This document shows positions 26,502 to 33,410 of a DNA stretch of 34,338 nt, one piece after another. This DNA is from Acidimicrobiia bacterium (GTDB taxonomy: Bacteria > Actinomycetota > Acidimicrobiia > Acidimicrobiales > AC-14), in assembly GCA_023265025.1 (NCBI GenBank), contig JAHFUP010000057.1:1-34338 (forward strand), given 5' to 3'. Made by a program: the position numbers and the translations under genes. The first letter of the stretch is position 1. Every line of letters starts with the position of its first letter. The notes under the pieces were generated by a model. It did no database searches, had not been told where the DNA came from, and worked only from the letters and a program-made list of their open reading frames with translations.

Positions 26502-28634
26502 ATGGCCGAGCCCTGGATCATCGCCGGCGACGAGCCCGTCGACGCCCCCGAGGGCGACGTCACGCTGGTGGAGGGCTCGGCCTTCTGCATCTCCGGGCGC
26601 CACGGCGACGTGTCCCCCGGCACGCCACAGGGCCTGTTCTTCCGCGACACCCGTTTCCTGTCGACGGTGGACCTGCACATCAACGGCCACCGCCCCCAAG
26701 TCCTGGCCGCGGAGCGCACCGCGCCCTTCTCGGCGACGTTCGTCCTCCGGACCCATCCAGTGACCGGTCGGGCCGACAGCACGCTCTTGATCCTCCGGTA
26801 CCGCTATGTCGGCCGCGGCATGCGGGAGGACCTGGTCGTGCGGAACTTCGGCGAGGAGCCGGCGTACTGCTCGGTCCAGCTCAGCTTCTCCGCCGACTTC
26901 GCCAACCTGTTCGCGGTCAAGGAGGGCCGGGCCCGGCCCGAGGGCAGCATCACCCTCGACACCACCCGCGAGGGGCTGGTCTTCGACTGGCGGAAGGGCG
27001 CCAGCCGGCGGGGGCTGCGGATCAGCTCCACCGCGCCGGCGCAGTTCGTGTCGAACACCGCGGCGTGGGAGACGGTGGTGCCCGCCCGGGGCAGTTGGAG
27101 CACGTGCCTGCAGTTCACGCCGATCATCGACGGCGACGAGATCGAGCCCCGGTACCTCTGCGGCCAGCCCGTCGAGCTCTCGACCCCCCACCAGCGCCTC
27201 GACCGGTGGCGCCAGGCTCTGCCGGCGGTGGAGACCGACTTCGACCCGTTCCACCAGGCGGTCACCAAGGGCGCCGAGGACCTGGGCGCCCTGCGCATCT
27301 TCGACCCCGACTACCCCGAGCGCGCCGTGCTCGCCGCCGGCGCCCCGTGGTTCATGACCCTGTTCGGCCGCGACTCGCTGCTGACGTCGTGGATGGCGCT
27401 CATCGTCGACCCGACGCTCGCCCAGAACGTCCTGCAGACTCTCGCCCGGTTCCAGGGCACCAAGGTCGACCCGATCAACGACGAGGAGCCGGGCCGCATC
27501 CTCCACGAGATGCGCTTCGGCGAGGCGTCGTCGCTCTCCCTCGGGGGTGGCACCGTCTACTACGGGACGGCCGACGCCACGCCGCTCTTCGTCATGCTGC
27601 TCGGGGAGCTCCGCCGCTGGGGCCTGGCGCCCGACGTCGTCGACAGCCTGCTGCCGGCGGCCGACCGGGCCCTGGCGTGGATCGAGAACTACGGCGACCG
27701 TGACGGCGACGGCTACGTGGAGTACCAGCGGTCCTCCGACAAGGGCCTCGCCAACCAGGGTTGGAAGGACTCCTGGGACGCCATCCGCTTCGCCGACGGC
27801 CGCCTGGCCCGGGCGCCGATCGCCCTCTGCGAGGTGCAGGGCTACGTCTACGGTGCCTACCTGGCCCGGGCCCACTTCGCCGACGAGCTGGGCGATGACG
27901 CGACGGGCGCCCGCTACCGGGCCAAGGCCGGGGCCCTGAAGACCGCCTTCAACCGCGACTTTTGGCTGGAGGACCGGGGCTGGTTCGCTATGGGCCTCGA
28001 CGCCGGCAAGACGCCCATTGACGCCCTCGGCTCCAACATCGGCCACTGCCTGTGGACCGGCATCGTCGACGAGGACAAGGCCCGGGCCGTGGCCGACCGC
28101 CTGCTCTCACCCGAGATGTTCAGCGGCTGGGGCATCCGGACCCTGAGCTCGGCCATGACCGGCTACAACCCCGTCAGCTACCACGTCGGCTCGGTGTGGC
28201 CCCACGACAACGCCATCATCGCCGCCGGCCTGACCCGGTACGGGTTCGTGGACGAGGCCCACCGGGTGATCATGGGCCTGCTCGACGCGGCCACCCACTT
28301 CGGGGGCCGCCTCCCGGAGCTGTTCGGCGGCCTCGGGCGCGACGAGGTGCCGTTTCCCGTCAGCTACCCGTCGTCGTGCTCGCCCCAGGCGTGGGCGGCG
28401 GCGTCGCCCCTGCTGTTCCTGCGCAGCATCCTGCGCCTCGACCCGTGGGTGCCCCACGGCAAGGTATGGATCGACCCCGCGCTGCCGCCCCGCATCGGCC
28501 GCCTCCGCGTCGACCGCATCCCCCTCGCCGGCCGGCGGGTCACCGTCGTGGTCGACCGCCACGGCATGGTCGCCGAGGGCATGGGCGCCGACATCCAGAT
28601 GGTCCGCTCCCCCCGGGACCCCCTGACGGCCTGA
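26502..28634 (+). CDS. Glycogen-debranching-type amylo-alpha-1,6-glucosidase
   Basis: A 710-residue cytosolic protein. The N-terminal half is a beta-rich domain (about 15-240, with GLFFRDTRFLSTVDLHINGH) seen in bacterial debranching-enzyme-like proteins, and the C-terminal half is an (alpha/alpha)6-barrel. Barrel motifs are APWFMTLFGRDSLLTSW (about 286-302, likely acidic catalytic residue), NQGWKDSWDAI, EVQGYVYGAYL, GSNIGHCLWTGIV and YHVGSVWPHDNAIIAAGL. Such enzymes cleave alpha-1,6 branches of glycogen or related glucans; some act on other alpha-glucosides, so glycogen as substrate is an inference. No other glycogen gene is in the window. It is followed by the palindrome at 28641-28690. Confidence 0.85.
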   Translation: MAEPWIIAGDEPVDAPEGDVTLVEGSAFCISGRHGDVSPGTPQGLFFRDTRFLSTVDLHINGHRPQVLAAERTAPFSATFVLRTHPVTGRADSTLLILRYRYVGRGMREDLVVRNFGEEPAYCSVQLSFSADFANLFAVKEGRARPEGSITLDTTREGLVFDWRKGASRRGLRISSTAPAQFVSNTAAWETVVPARGSWSTCLQFTPIIDGDEIEPRYLCGQPVELSTPHQRLDRWRQALPAVETDFDPFHQAVTKGAEDLGALRIFDPDYPERAVLAAGAPWFMTLFGRDSLLTSWMALIVDPTLAQNVLQTLARFQGTKVDPINDEEPGRILHEMRFGEASSLSLGGGTVYYGTADATPLFVMLLGELRRWGLAPDVVDSLLPAADRALAWIENYGDRDGDGYVEYQRSSDKGLANQGWKDSWDAIRFADGRLARAPIALCEVQGYVYGAYLARAHFADELGDDATGARYRAKAGALKTAFNRDFWLEDRGWFAMGLDAGKTPIDALGSNIGHCLWTGIVDEDKARAVADRLLSPEMFSGWGIRTLSSAMTGYNPVSYHVGSVWPHDNAIIAAGLTRYGFVDEAHRVIMGLLDAATHFGGRLPELFGGLGRDEVPFPVSYPSSCSPQAWAAASPLLFLRSILRLDPWVPHGKVWIDPALPPRIGRLRVDRIPLAGRRVTVVVDRHGMVAEGMGADIQMVRSPRDPLTA

Positions 28635-28640
28635 CCCCAC

Positions 28641-28690
28641 CGTTTTGGCTGCACTGACGTGCCTATAGACCCGTCAGTGCAGCCAAATCG
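28641..28690. repeat. Palindromic repeat, copy 2, between convergent genes
   Basis: A 16-bp stem (28644-28659 with 28672-28687) encloses a 12-nt loop, with two more outer pairs past one mismatch. Over the central 42 nt it differs from the 460-501 copy at only four places, and the loop replaces the inner paired part of that copy. It starts 6 bp after the glucosidase stop and ends 9 bp before the stop of the convergent MBL gene, the position of a bidirectional terminator. Confidence 0.9.
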
Positions 28691-28699
28691 AGTGGGGGG

Positions 28700-29305
28700 C
28701 TACCAGCCCCGGTCGATCCACTCCTGGAGGTGGGGGCGCTCGGTGCCGATGGTGGTCTGGTCGCCGTGGCCGGGCAGGACGATCGTCTCGTCGGGCAGGG
28801 TGAAGAGCCGCTGCTGGAGAGACCGGATGATCGTGGCGAAGTGGACCGGGTTGCGGCGGGTGTTGCCTGGCCCGCCGGGAAAGAGCGTGTCGCCCGAGAA
28901 CAGCACCGGAGAGCCCTCGATGGTGAAACAGGTCGAGCCCGCCGTGTGCCCCGGCGTGTGCAGGGCGTGGAGGCGGAGGCGGCCGACCTCGATGATTTCG
29001 TCGTCGGCGATCTCGAAGTCGTGCGCCGGCAGCATGTGGGCGTCGCCCTCGGCCACCCCCACCCGGTGGCCGGCGGCCCGGACCGCCGGCACCGCCTGGA
29101 TGTGGTCGCCGTGGCCGTGGGTGGTCAGCACGTCGCCGACCGCCAGCTCATCGCACAGCGGGAGGAGCACCTGCGGCTCGTCGGCGGCGTCGACCATCAC
29201 CGCCTCCCCGGTCTCGACACAACGGACGAAGTAGACGTTGTTCACCATCGGCCCGACGACGACCTTGGTGATCTGGACCTGGGCGTCTTCGTAGTGCACC
29301 GGCAT
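28700..29305 (-). CDS. MBL-fold metallo-hydrolase (glyoxalase II-like)
   Basis: A 201-residue metallo-beta-lactamase-fold hydrolase with the binuclear metal site THGHGDH (62-68: His63, His65, Asp67, His68), HTPGHT (His120), FSGDTLF (Asp139) and LPGHGD (His180). The fold and length fit the YcbL/glyoxalase-II-like group that hydrolyses thioesters or related compounds, but the substrate is not known. The ATG at 29305 lies 7 nt behind a CATACT box. The gene is divergent from an acyl-CoA dehydrogenase with an 18-bp gap, so their -10 regions overlap, and ends at the palindrome 28641-28690. Confidence 0.88.
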   Translation of the reverse strand: MPVHYEDAQVQITKVVVGPMVNNVYFVRCVETGEAVMVDAADEPQVLLPLCDELAVGDVLTTHGHGDHIQAVPAVRAAGHRVGVAEGDAHMLPAHDFEIADDEIIEVGRLRLHALHTPGHTAGSTCFTIEGSPVLFSGDTLFPGGPGNTRRNPVHFATIIRSLQQRLFTLPDETIVLPGHGDQTTIGTERPHLQEWIDRGW

Positions 29306-29323
29306 GGACGCGAGTATGCCCCG

Positions 29324-30385
29324 GTGACGACCGATCTCGACGACCCGCTGCGCGCCCGGGTCCGCGACCTCCTGGCCGAGGTGTCGCCGCCGGCGGAGGT
29401 CCGACGGCTCATGGAAGACGGGCGGGGGCACGACCTCGACGTCTGGCTGCGCATGGCCGATGACCACGAACTGCACGGCCTCCACCTGCCGGCGGAGGTC
29501 GGCGGCGCCGGCCTGGGGTGGGTGGAGCAGGCGGTGGTGCTGGAGGAGACCGGCCGGGTGCTGCTGTGCGCCCCGTACCTGGCGACGGTCACCGCCGCGC
29601 CGTTCCTGCCCCCCGAGCACCAGGCCGCGGTCGCCGGCGGCCTCTGCATCGCCACGCTGGCCGTGGCCGAGGCGTCGGGCCGGTGGGACGCCGCCGGCGT
29701 GCAGACCCGGGCGGTGCAGTCGCCGACCGGTGGGTGGCGGCTCGACGGCGAGAAGTCCTACGTGGTGGACGGGGCCGCGGCCGACGTCTTGGTGGTCGCC
29801 GCCCGGCCGGACGGAGCCGACGTCGGCCTTTTCCTCGTCGACGCCGGCGCCCCCGGCCTCGACCAGGGCCCGCTGGCGACGATCGACCAGACCCGTCGGC
29901 AGGCCCGCATCACGCTCGCAGCCACGCCGGCCCGCCAGCTCGCCGGCTCGCTCGACGACGCCATGGCCCTGTCGGCCGTCGCCCTCGCCGCCGAGCAGGT
30001 GGGCGGGGCGGGGCGCGCCCTGGAGATGGCGGTGGAGCACGCCGGCCGGCGGGTGCAGTTCGGTCGGGCCATCGGCAGCTTCCAGGCCGTCAAGCACCTG
30101 TGCGCCGAGATGCTGCTCGACCTGGAGTCGGCCCGCGGTGCCGCATCCCACGCCGCCGCCAGCGTCGGGTGCGACGAGTTGCCCGACGCGGCCGCGGTCG
30201 CCAAGTCGTGCTGCTCGGAGATGTACGTGCGAGTCGCCACCGACAGCCTCCACGTCCACGGGGGGCTCGGCTTCACCTGGGAGCACGACGCGCACCTGTA
30301 CTTCAAGCGGGCCCGGTCGTCGCGGCTCCTCTTCGGCGACCCCCGGTATCACCGCGAGAAACTGGCTCGGATCCTCGGCTTGTAG
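29324..30385 (+). CDS. Acyl-CoA dehydrogenase
   Basis: FAD-dependent enzyme that oxidises an acyl-CoA to an enoyl-CoA. The 353-residue protein has the N-terminal helical domain with LPAEVGGAGLGWVEQAVVLEE in order, the middle beta domain (about 106-190), and the C-terminal helical domain with VQFGRAIGSFQAVKHLCAEM and LHVHGGLGFTWEHDAHLYFKRA. The shortened form and the GFTWEHD wording resemble the small FadE-type subunits of actinobacteria that pair with a second subunit for steroid or other side-chain degradation. No partner is adjacent, so it may act alone or with a distant gene. GTG at 29324 is the start; the frame is open upstream through the MBL gene only as shadow. Confidence 0.85.
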   Translation: MTTDLDDPLRARVRDLLAEVSPPAEVRRLMEDGRGHDLDVWLRMADDHELHGLHLPAEVGGAGLGWVEQAVVLEETGRVLLCAPYLATVTAAPFLPPEHQAAVAGGLCIATLAVAEASGRWDAAGVQTRAVQSPTGGWRLDGEKSYVVDGAAADVLVVAARPDGADVGLFLVDAGAPGLDQGPLATIDQTRRQARITLAATPARQLAGSLDDAMALSAVALAAEQVGGAGRALEMAVEHAGRRVQFGRAIGSFQAVKHLCAEMLLDLESARGAASHAAASVGCDELPDAAAVAKSCCSEMYVRVATDSLHVHGGLGFTWEHDAHLYFKRARSSRLLFGDPRYHREKLARILGL

Positions 30386-30388
30386 CCT
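30383..30388 (+). promoter_or_regulatory. Putative -10 box TAGCCT overlapping the dehydrogenase stop
   Basis: TAGCCT starts with the stop codon of the acyl-CoA dehydrogenase gene and ends 8 nt before the ATG at 30397. The same box at the same distance precedes the ABC permease gene. Confidence 0.45.
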
Positions 30389-30396
30389 CGGCGTCC

Positions 30397-30837
30397 ATGG
30401 GCATCTTCCTCGGCGCCCTCGCCGTCGCCGCCGTCTTCGTGATCGCCGCCGTCGTGGTCGGCCGCGAGGCCCGGCGACTGGCCGGCAAGGCCCCCGGACG
30501 GGTGTTCGAGTTCGAGGACGCGGTGGCGTGGGTGTGCGACCACGTCGGGCCGGAGGTGGCGGCCGTGCTGTCGCCGGACGACGTCCGCCGCATCCTCAAC
30601 TGGCATCTGGAGTTCTTCCGCATCAAGGGGGTGTCCTCCAACGGGCACACCGCGGATGCCGACCATCCGGTGATCGTGAGCGGCGCGGAGACGGTCGACT
30701 TCGTGCTCATGAAGGCCGAGGCCGCCGGCTCCGCGTACACGCCGGCGCAGATCCACGCCGTGCTCGACGCCCAGATGGGCTACCTGGAGGACATCGGCGC
30801 CGTGGGCCCTGTCGAGGAGCGCGGCCCCGACCTGTAG
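30397..30837 (+). CDS. Membrane-anchored protein of unknown function
   Basis: A 146-residue protein with one N-terminal membrane helix (about 3-22), a basic stretch (GREARRLAGK), and a soluble helical domain of about 110 residues with VFEFEDAVAWVCDHVGPEVAAVLS, ILNWHLEFFRIKGV and YTPAQIHAVLDAQMGYLEDIGAVGP. I recognise no family motif; proteins of this kind are seen in actinobacteria with no known function. The membrane helix leaves the soluble domain most likely in the cytosol by the positive-inside rule. The gene follows the dehydrogenase by 11 bp but has its own -10 candidate. Confidence 0.7.
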   Translation: MGIFLGALAVAAVFVIAAVVVGREARRLAGKAPGRVFEFEDAVAWVCDHVGPEVAAVLSPDDVRRILNWHLEFFRIKGVSSNGHTADADHPVIVSGAETVDFVLMKAEAAGSAYTPAQIHAVLDAQMGYLEDIGAVGPVEERGPDL

Positions 30838-30885
30838 AAACTGCCTCGATTCACGACTTCACCTGTGATTCAATTGGGCTACCGA

Positions 30886-30902
30886 AGAAAGGAGGTGGTC
30901 CA
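30886..30902 (+). promoter_or_regulatory. Extreme Shine-Dalgarno / 16S rRNA 3'-tail complement
   Basis: AGAAAGGAGGTGGTCCA is the full complement of the usual 16S 3' tail (UGGAUCACCUCCUUUCU) apart from one A-to-G change that still allows a G-U pair, giving 17 continuous pairs. It lies 8 nt before a CTG codon. Confidence 0.6.
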
Positions 30903-30903
30903 C

Positions 30904-30948
30904 CTGAACGAATGTAGTTTTGGGACCTCGGAGGTGGCTGCCCGCTAA
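30904..30948 (+). CDS. Putative 14-residue peptide with CTG start
   Basis: Downstream of the very strong ribosome-binding site an open frame reads LNECSFGTSEVAAR then TAA. The CTG is at ideal spacing from GGAGG; a GTG at 30895 would add MVH but would lie inside that site. The stop codon lies in the loop of the hairpin 30936-30957. It may be a leader peptide or small protein. Confidence 0.35.
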   Translation: MNECSFGTSEVAAR

Positions 30949-31070
30949 CTGGCAGCTGGACCGGGTAGGCGGAATTCCCGCCGCCACCGCTCGGAGGATA
31001 CGTCCGGGAATTGGTCCCTCCTGGTGCAGTCCGTCTCCCCCAAGTTTTCCTTTCCAGCATTCGAAGCAAG

Positions 31071-31097
31071 ACAAGGGGGCGCTTGGCGCCCCTTTGT
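31071..31097 (+). terminator. Strong hairpin before the alpha/beta hydrolase gene
   Basis: ACAAGGGGGCGC pairs with GCGCCCCTTTGT around a TTG loop: 12 pairs including one G-T. CCCCTTTG gives a short T-run within the 3' arm. It could end the upstream RNA or act as an attenuator 30 nt before the hydrolase start. Confidence 0.6.
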
Positions 31098-31126
31098 CGC
31101 GCTGGCGCCCTGATGAGGTGAGGCCC

Positions 31127-31882
31127 GTGCAGTGTGAGATCGAGTCGGACGGCCTTCGCCTGTCCGGGTACCTGGCCCGGCCGGCGACGCGGGCCGCGGC
31201 ATCTGTCCCCGGCCTCGTGCTGTGCCACGGCTTCCCCGCCGGCCCCGGCGGCGCGGCCACGTCAGGGCAGACCTACCCCGAGCTCGCCGAACGGCTGGTG
31301 GCCGACACCGGCTGGGTCGTCCTCGCCTTCAACTTCCGGGGCACGGGCATGTCCGAGGGCGACTTCTCCCTCGGCGGCTGGCTCGACGACCTCCGGGCCG
31401 CCATCGACCACCTCCTCGCCGTCGAGGGCGTCTCTGAGGTCTGGGTCGCCGGCTCTGGCACGGGCGGTTCGCTGGCCCTGTGCGAGGCCGGCGAGGACGA
31501 ACGCGTCCGCGGGGTGGCCACCATGTCGGCCCGGGCCGACTTCGGCGACTGGGCGTCGGACCCCGAGGCCTTCCTCGGCCACGCCCGGAACATCGGCGTC
31601 ATCGGCAACCTCGACTTCCCCTCCGACTTCGCGGCCTGGAGCCGCGAGCTCCGTGAGATACGGCCGACGGCGCTCATCGCCAAGATCCCGCCCCGGTCCG
31701 TCCTGATCGTGCACGGTGCCGACGACGACATCGTCCCCCTCGACGACGCCCGGATCCTGGCTGACGCCGCCGGCGACGCCGTCGAGCTGCGGGTCCTCTC
31801 CGAGGCCGGCCACCGCCTCCGCCACGACCCCCGCGCCGTCGCCCTCCTCCTGGGCTGGATGGAGCGCCAGGCCGGCGCCTGA
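31127..31882 (+). CDS. Alpha/beta hydrolase-fold protein lacking the usual nucleophile
   Basis: A 251-residue single-domain alpha/beta hydrolase-fold protein with LVLCHGFPAGPGG (oxyanion loop, 30-42), NFRGTGMSEGDF (69-80), the nucleophile-elbow region WVAGSGTGGSLAL (106-118), VLIVHGADDDIVP (192-204, acid Asp) and SEAGHRL (His229). At the elbow the pattern G-x-S-x-G-G reads G-S-G-T-G-G, so Gly111 stands where the catalytic Ser should be; Ser110 lies one place too early. It may be inactive, use Ser110 with a shifted loop, or have a non-hydrolytic role. I chose GTG 31127 (GAGGTGAGG upstream); GTG 31118 is possible. The structured region 30838-31126 lies directly upstream and may control it. Confidence 0.82.
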   Translation: MQCEIESDGLRLSGYLARPATRAAASVPGLVLCHGFPAGPGGAATSGQTYPELAERLVADTGWVVLAFNFRGTGMSEGDFSLGGWLDDLRAAIDHLLAVEGVSEVWVAGSGTGGSLALCEAGEDERVRGVATMSARADFGDWASDPEAFLGHARNIGVIGNLDFPSDFAAWSRELREIRPTALIAKIPPRSVLIVHGADDDIVPLDDARILADAAGDAVELRVLSEAGHRLRHDPRAVALLLGWMERQAGA

Positions 31883-31888
31883 CCGCTC

Positions 31889-31936
31889 GAACTGGCTGCA
31901 GTTGACCGCGTCGGCGCGGCCAATTGCAGCCAGTTC
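31889..31936. repeat. Palindromic repeat, variant copy 3, between convergent genes
   Basis: A 22-position stem (31889-31910 with 31915-31936) with one mismatch and one G-T pair and a 4-nt TCGG loop. The outer arms (ACTGGCTGCA / TGCAGCCAGT) match copy 1 while the inner arms differ in both strands so that pairing is kept. The thiE stop codon lies within it, and the hydrolase stop is 7 bp before it. Confidence 0.88.
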
Positions 31937-32567
31937 AGCCGAGGGGGACGGCGTCGATAGCGGCTCGCAACGCCCGGGCGGCGGCTTCCGGGTTCGACGA
32001 CTCGGTCAGCCAGCGGACAACCACGAACCGGCGGGCGCCGGCGTCGAGCATCTCCCCAACCGTTGCCGGCGTCACGCCGCCGGTCACGAACCACGGCCGG
32101 GTGGTGGTCCTGGCCGCGTAGCGCAGGTAGTCGAGGCCGGTGCCGGGGCGGCCGGGCTTGGTCGGCGTCGGAGCGACCGGGCCGACGGAGAGGTAATCGG
32201 CGGGCTCCGAAGCCGACGCATCCAGCTCCGCTGGCGCGTGGGTCGAGAACCCGACGATGGCGTCCGGCCCCAGGATGCGGCGGGCCAGGCCGGGAGGGGC
32301 GTCGTCCTGGCCGACGTGGACGCCGGCGGCCTCGCACTCCAGCGCCAGGTCCGGACGGTCGTTGAGGACGAACGGCACGCCGTGGTCGGCGCAGACCTCG
32401 GCCGCCAGCCGGGCCCGGGCCAGCAGCGGCCGGGCGTCGAGCTGCTTGTCGCGGAGCTGGACCACGTCGACGCCGCCGGCGATGCAGGCGGCCAGGAACG
32501 ACGCCAGGTCGGGACGGTCGGCGGTGCAGAGGTACAGCCGGCGGTCGCCGAGAGGCCCGGGACTCAC
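31935..32567 (-). CDS. thiE: Thiamine-phosphate synthase
   Basis: Joins the pyrimidine (HMP-PP) and thiazole (HET-P) halves to thiamine phosphate in the cytosol. The 210-residue TIM-barrel protein has LYLCT, VVQLRDKQ (35-42), VLND (67-70), HVGQDD (84-89), VGFSTHA (105-111) and the phosphate-binding SVGPVAPTPTK (127-137), in the family order. The last gene of the HhH-GPD-thiS-thiE operon, its GTG start overlaps the thiS stop as GTGA (32564-32567). thiG and thiO are not in the window. The stop codon is part of palindrome copy 3. Confidence 0.93.
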   Translation of the reverse strand: MSPGPLGDRRLYLCTADRPDLASFLAACIAGGVDVVQLRDKQLDARPLLARARLAAEVCADHGVPFVLNDRPDLALECEAAGVHVGQDDAPPGLARRILGPDAIVGFSTHAPAELDASASEPADYLSVGPVAPTPTKPGRPGTGLDYLRYAARTTTRPWFVTGGVTPATVGEMLDAGARRFVVVRWLTESSNPEAAARALRAAIDAVPLG

Positions 32568-32764
32568 CCCCCGGCCACGGCCCGGACCAGCTCGATCCGG
32601 TCGCCTTCGGCGAGCACGGTCGTGGCCAGGTCGGCCCGGGCGACCGGCTCCCGGTTCCGCTCGACGACCACCCACTTGCCGCCGAGCCCGAGGGCGACGA
32701 GCAGGTCGTCGACCGTCGACCCCTCGGCCAGCTCGACCGGGTCGCCGTTGGCCACGACCGTCAC
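32564..32764 (-). CDS. thiS: Sulfur carrier protein ThiS
   Basis: Ubiquitin-fold carrier that delivers sulfur as a C-terminal thiocarboxylate for the thiazole half of thiamine. The 66-residue protein has the opening VVANGDPVELAEGSTVDDLL, a central ERNREPV segment and ends in the required AVAGG (Gly65-Gly66). Both ends overlap neighbours by 4 bp: the GTG start with the HhH-GPD stop and the stop with the thiE start. The length is usual for the family. Confidence 0.93.
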   Translation of the reverse strand: MTVVANGDPVELAEGSTVDDLLVALGLGGKWVVVERNREPVARADLATTVLAEGDRIELVRAVAGG

Positions 32765-33354
32765 GACGTCGCTGGAGTTGGGCCAGCCTTGGCCGCCGCC
32801 TTCATCGCCTTCTTGTGCTCGCGCACGGCGGCGAGAGCGTCGGGGCCGTCGATGTCGGCGACAGAGAAGTGACCGACCGCGCCGTAGGGGCCGGCGACGT
32901 CCTCCCAGCCCGGCGGGGTGATGCCCACCCGCTTGGCCAGCAGGGCGGTGAAGATGCGGGCCTTCTGCTCGCCGAAGCCGGGCAGGCTCTTCAGGTTGTC
33001 GAACAGCTGCCTCCCCGTCTCAGCAGACGTCCAGACCGACGCGGCGTCGCCGTCGAAGCGCTCGACCAGCACCCGGCACAGTTCCTGGGTCCGGCCCGCC
33101 ATCGACGCCGGGTAGCGGTGCAGCGCCGGCGGCCCCCGGAACACCGCGGCCAGCTCCTCCGAGTCGTACTCGGCGATCTCGCCGGCGTCGAGCCGGCCGC
33201 CCATCCGCTCCTTGAGGTCGTACGGCCCGCGGAAGGCCTTCTCCATCGGCACCTGCTGGTCGAGAAGCATGCCGATAAGCAGCGCCAGCGGGTCGGCGCT
33301 CAGCAGCGCGTCGGCCTCGGCATCACCGGTCAGGGGCAACGAGTGGGTAGGCAC
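32761..33354 (-). CDS. HhH-GPD family DNA glycosylase-like protein
   Basis: A 197-residue protein with the opening LPLTGDAEADALLSADPLALLIGMLLDQQVPMEKAF and a helix-hairpin-helix LPGFGEQKARIF (about 124-135). It is like the short HhH-GPD proteins of actinobacteria, relatives of base-excision glycosylases, although the usual catalytic Asp region and the Fe-S cluster cysteines of the Nth/MutY class are not visible. Its role as a repair enzyme is therefore inferred from the fold. I chose GTG 33354, which lies 7 nt behind TACCCT; the frame remains open upstream as non-conserved sequence. It leads the thiS-thiE operon by 4-bp overlap, with no known functional link. A truncated relative lies at 33777-33878. 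Confidence 0.8.
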   Translation of the reverse strand: MPTHSLPLTGDAEADALLSADPLALLIGMLLDQQVPMEKAFRGPYDLKERMGGRLDAGEIAEYDSEELAAVFRGPPALHRYPASMAGRTQELCRVLVERFDGDAASVWTSAETGRQLFDNLKSLPGFGEQKARIFTALLAKRVGITPPGWEDVAGPYGAVGHFSVADIDGPDALAAVREHKKAMKAAAKAGPTPATS

Positions 33355-33361
33355 AGCGTCA

Positions 33362-33367
33362 AGGGTA
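33362..33367 (-). promoter_or_regulatory. Putative -10 box TACCCT for the HhH-GPD-thiS-thiE operon
   Basis: TACCCT on the minus strand ends 7 nt before the GTG at 33354. The truncated relative at 33777-33878 keeps the same box at the same distance. Confidence 0.5.
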
Positions 33368-33410
33368 CCGATAGCGCGGAGGACGAAAACGACGCCGACA
33401 GACCGGCGAG

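Larger units (their letters stand above)
30838..31126 (+). ncRNA. Candidate structured RNA or leader with mini-ORF and terminator
   Basis: This 289-bp gap is less GC-rich than its flanks and contains several stacked RNA-like elements: a 17-nt run complementary to the 16S 3' tail (30886-30902), a 14-codon ORF (30904-30948), a 7-bp hairpin whose loop holds the ORF stop codon (30936-30957), a possible three-way junction (30958-31017: outer stem GGACC/GGTCC, inner stems GGCGG/CCGCC and CGGA/TCCG), and a strong hairpin (31071-31097). CCACCT at 30900-30905 can pair either with AGGTGG at 30893-30898 or with AGGTGG at 30932-30937, a switch-like choice around the ribosome-binding site. It may be a small RNA with its own end or an attenuating leader of the hydrolase gene. 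No known riboswitch class was recognised. Confidence 0.5.

Noticed and set aside
25734-28046. 770-codon open frame on the minus strand across the glucosidase gene
   Set aside because: The + strand protein has the complete debranching-type barrel; the minus frame is an Arg/Gly/Val-rich shadow.
30936-30957. Resemblance of GCTGCCCGCTAACTGGCAGC to the cobalamin riboswitch core
   Set aside because: The other conserved boxes of the cobalamin riboswitch are absent on both strands and no cobalamin gene is near.
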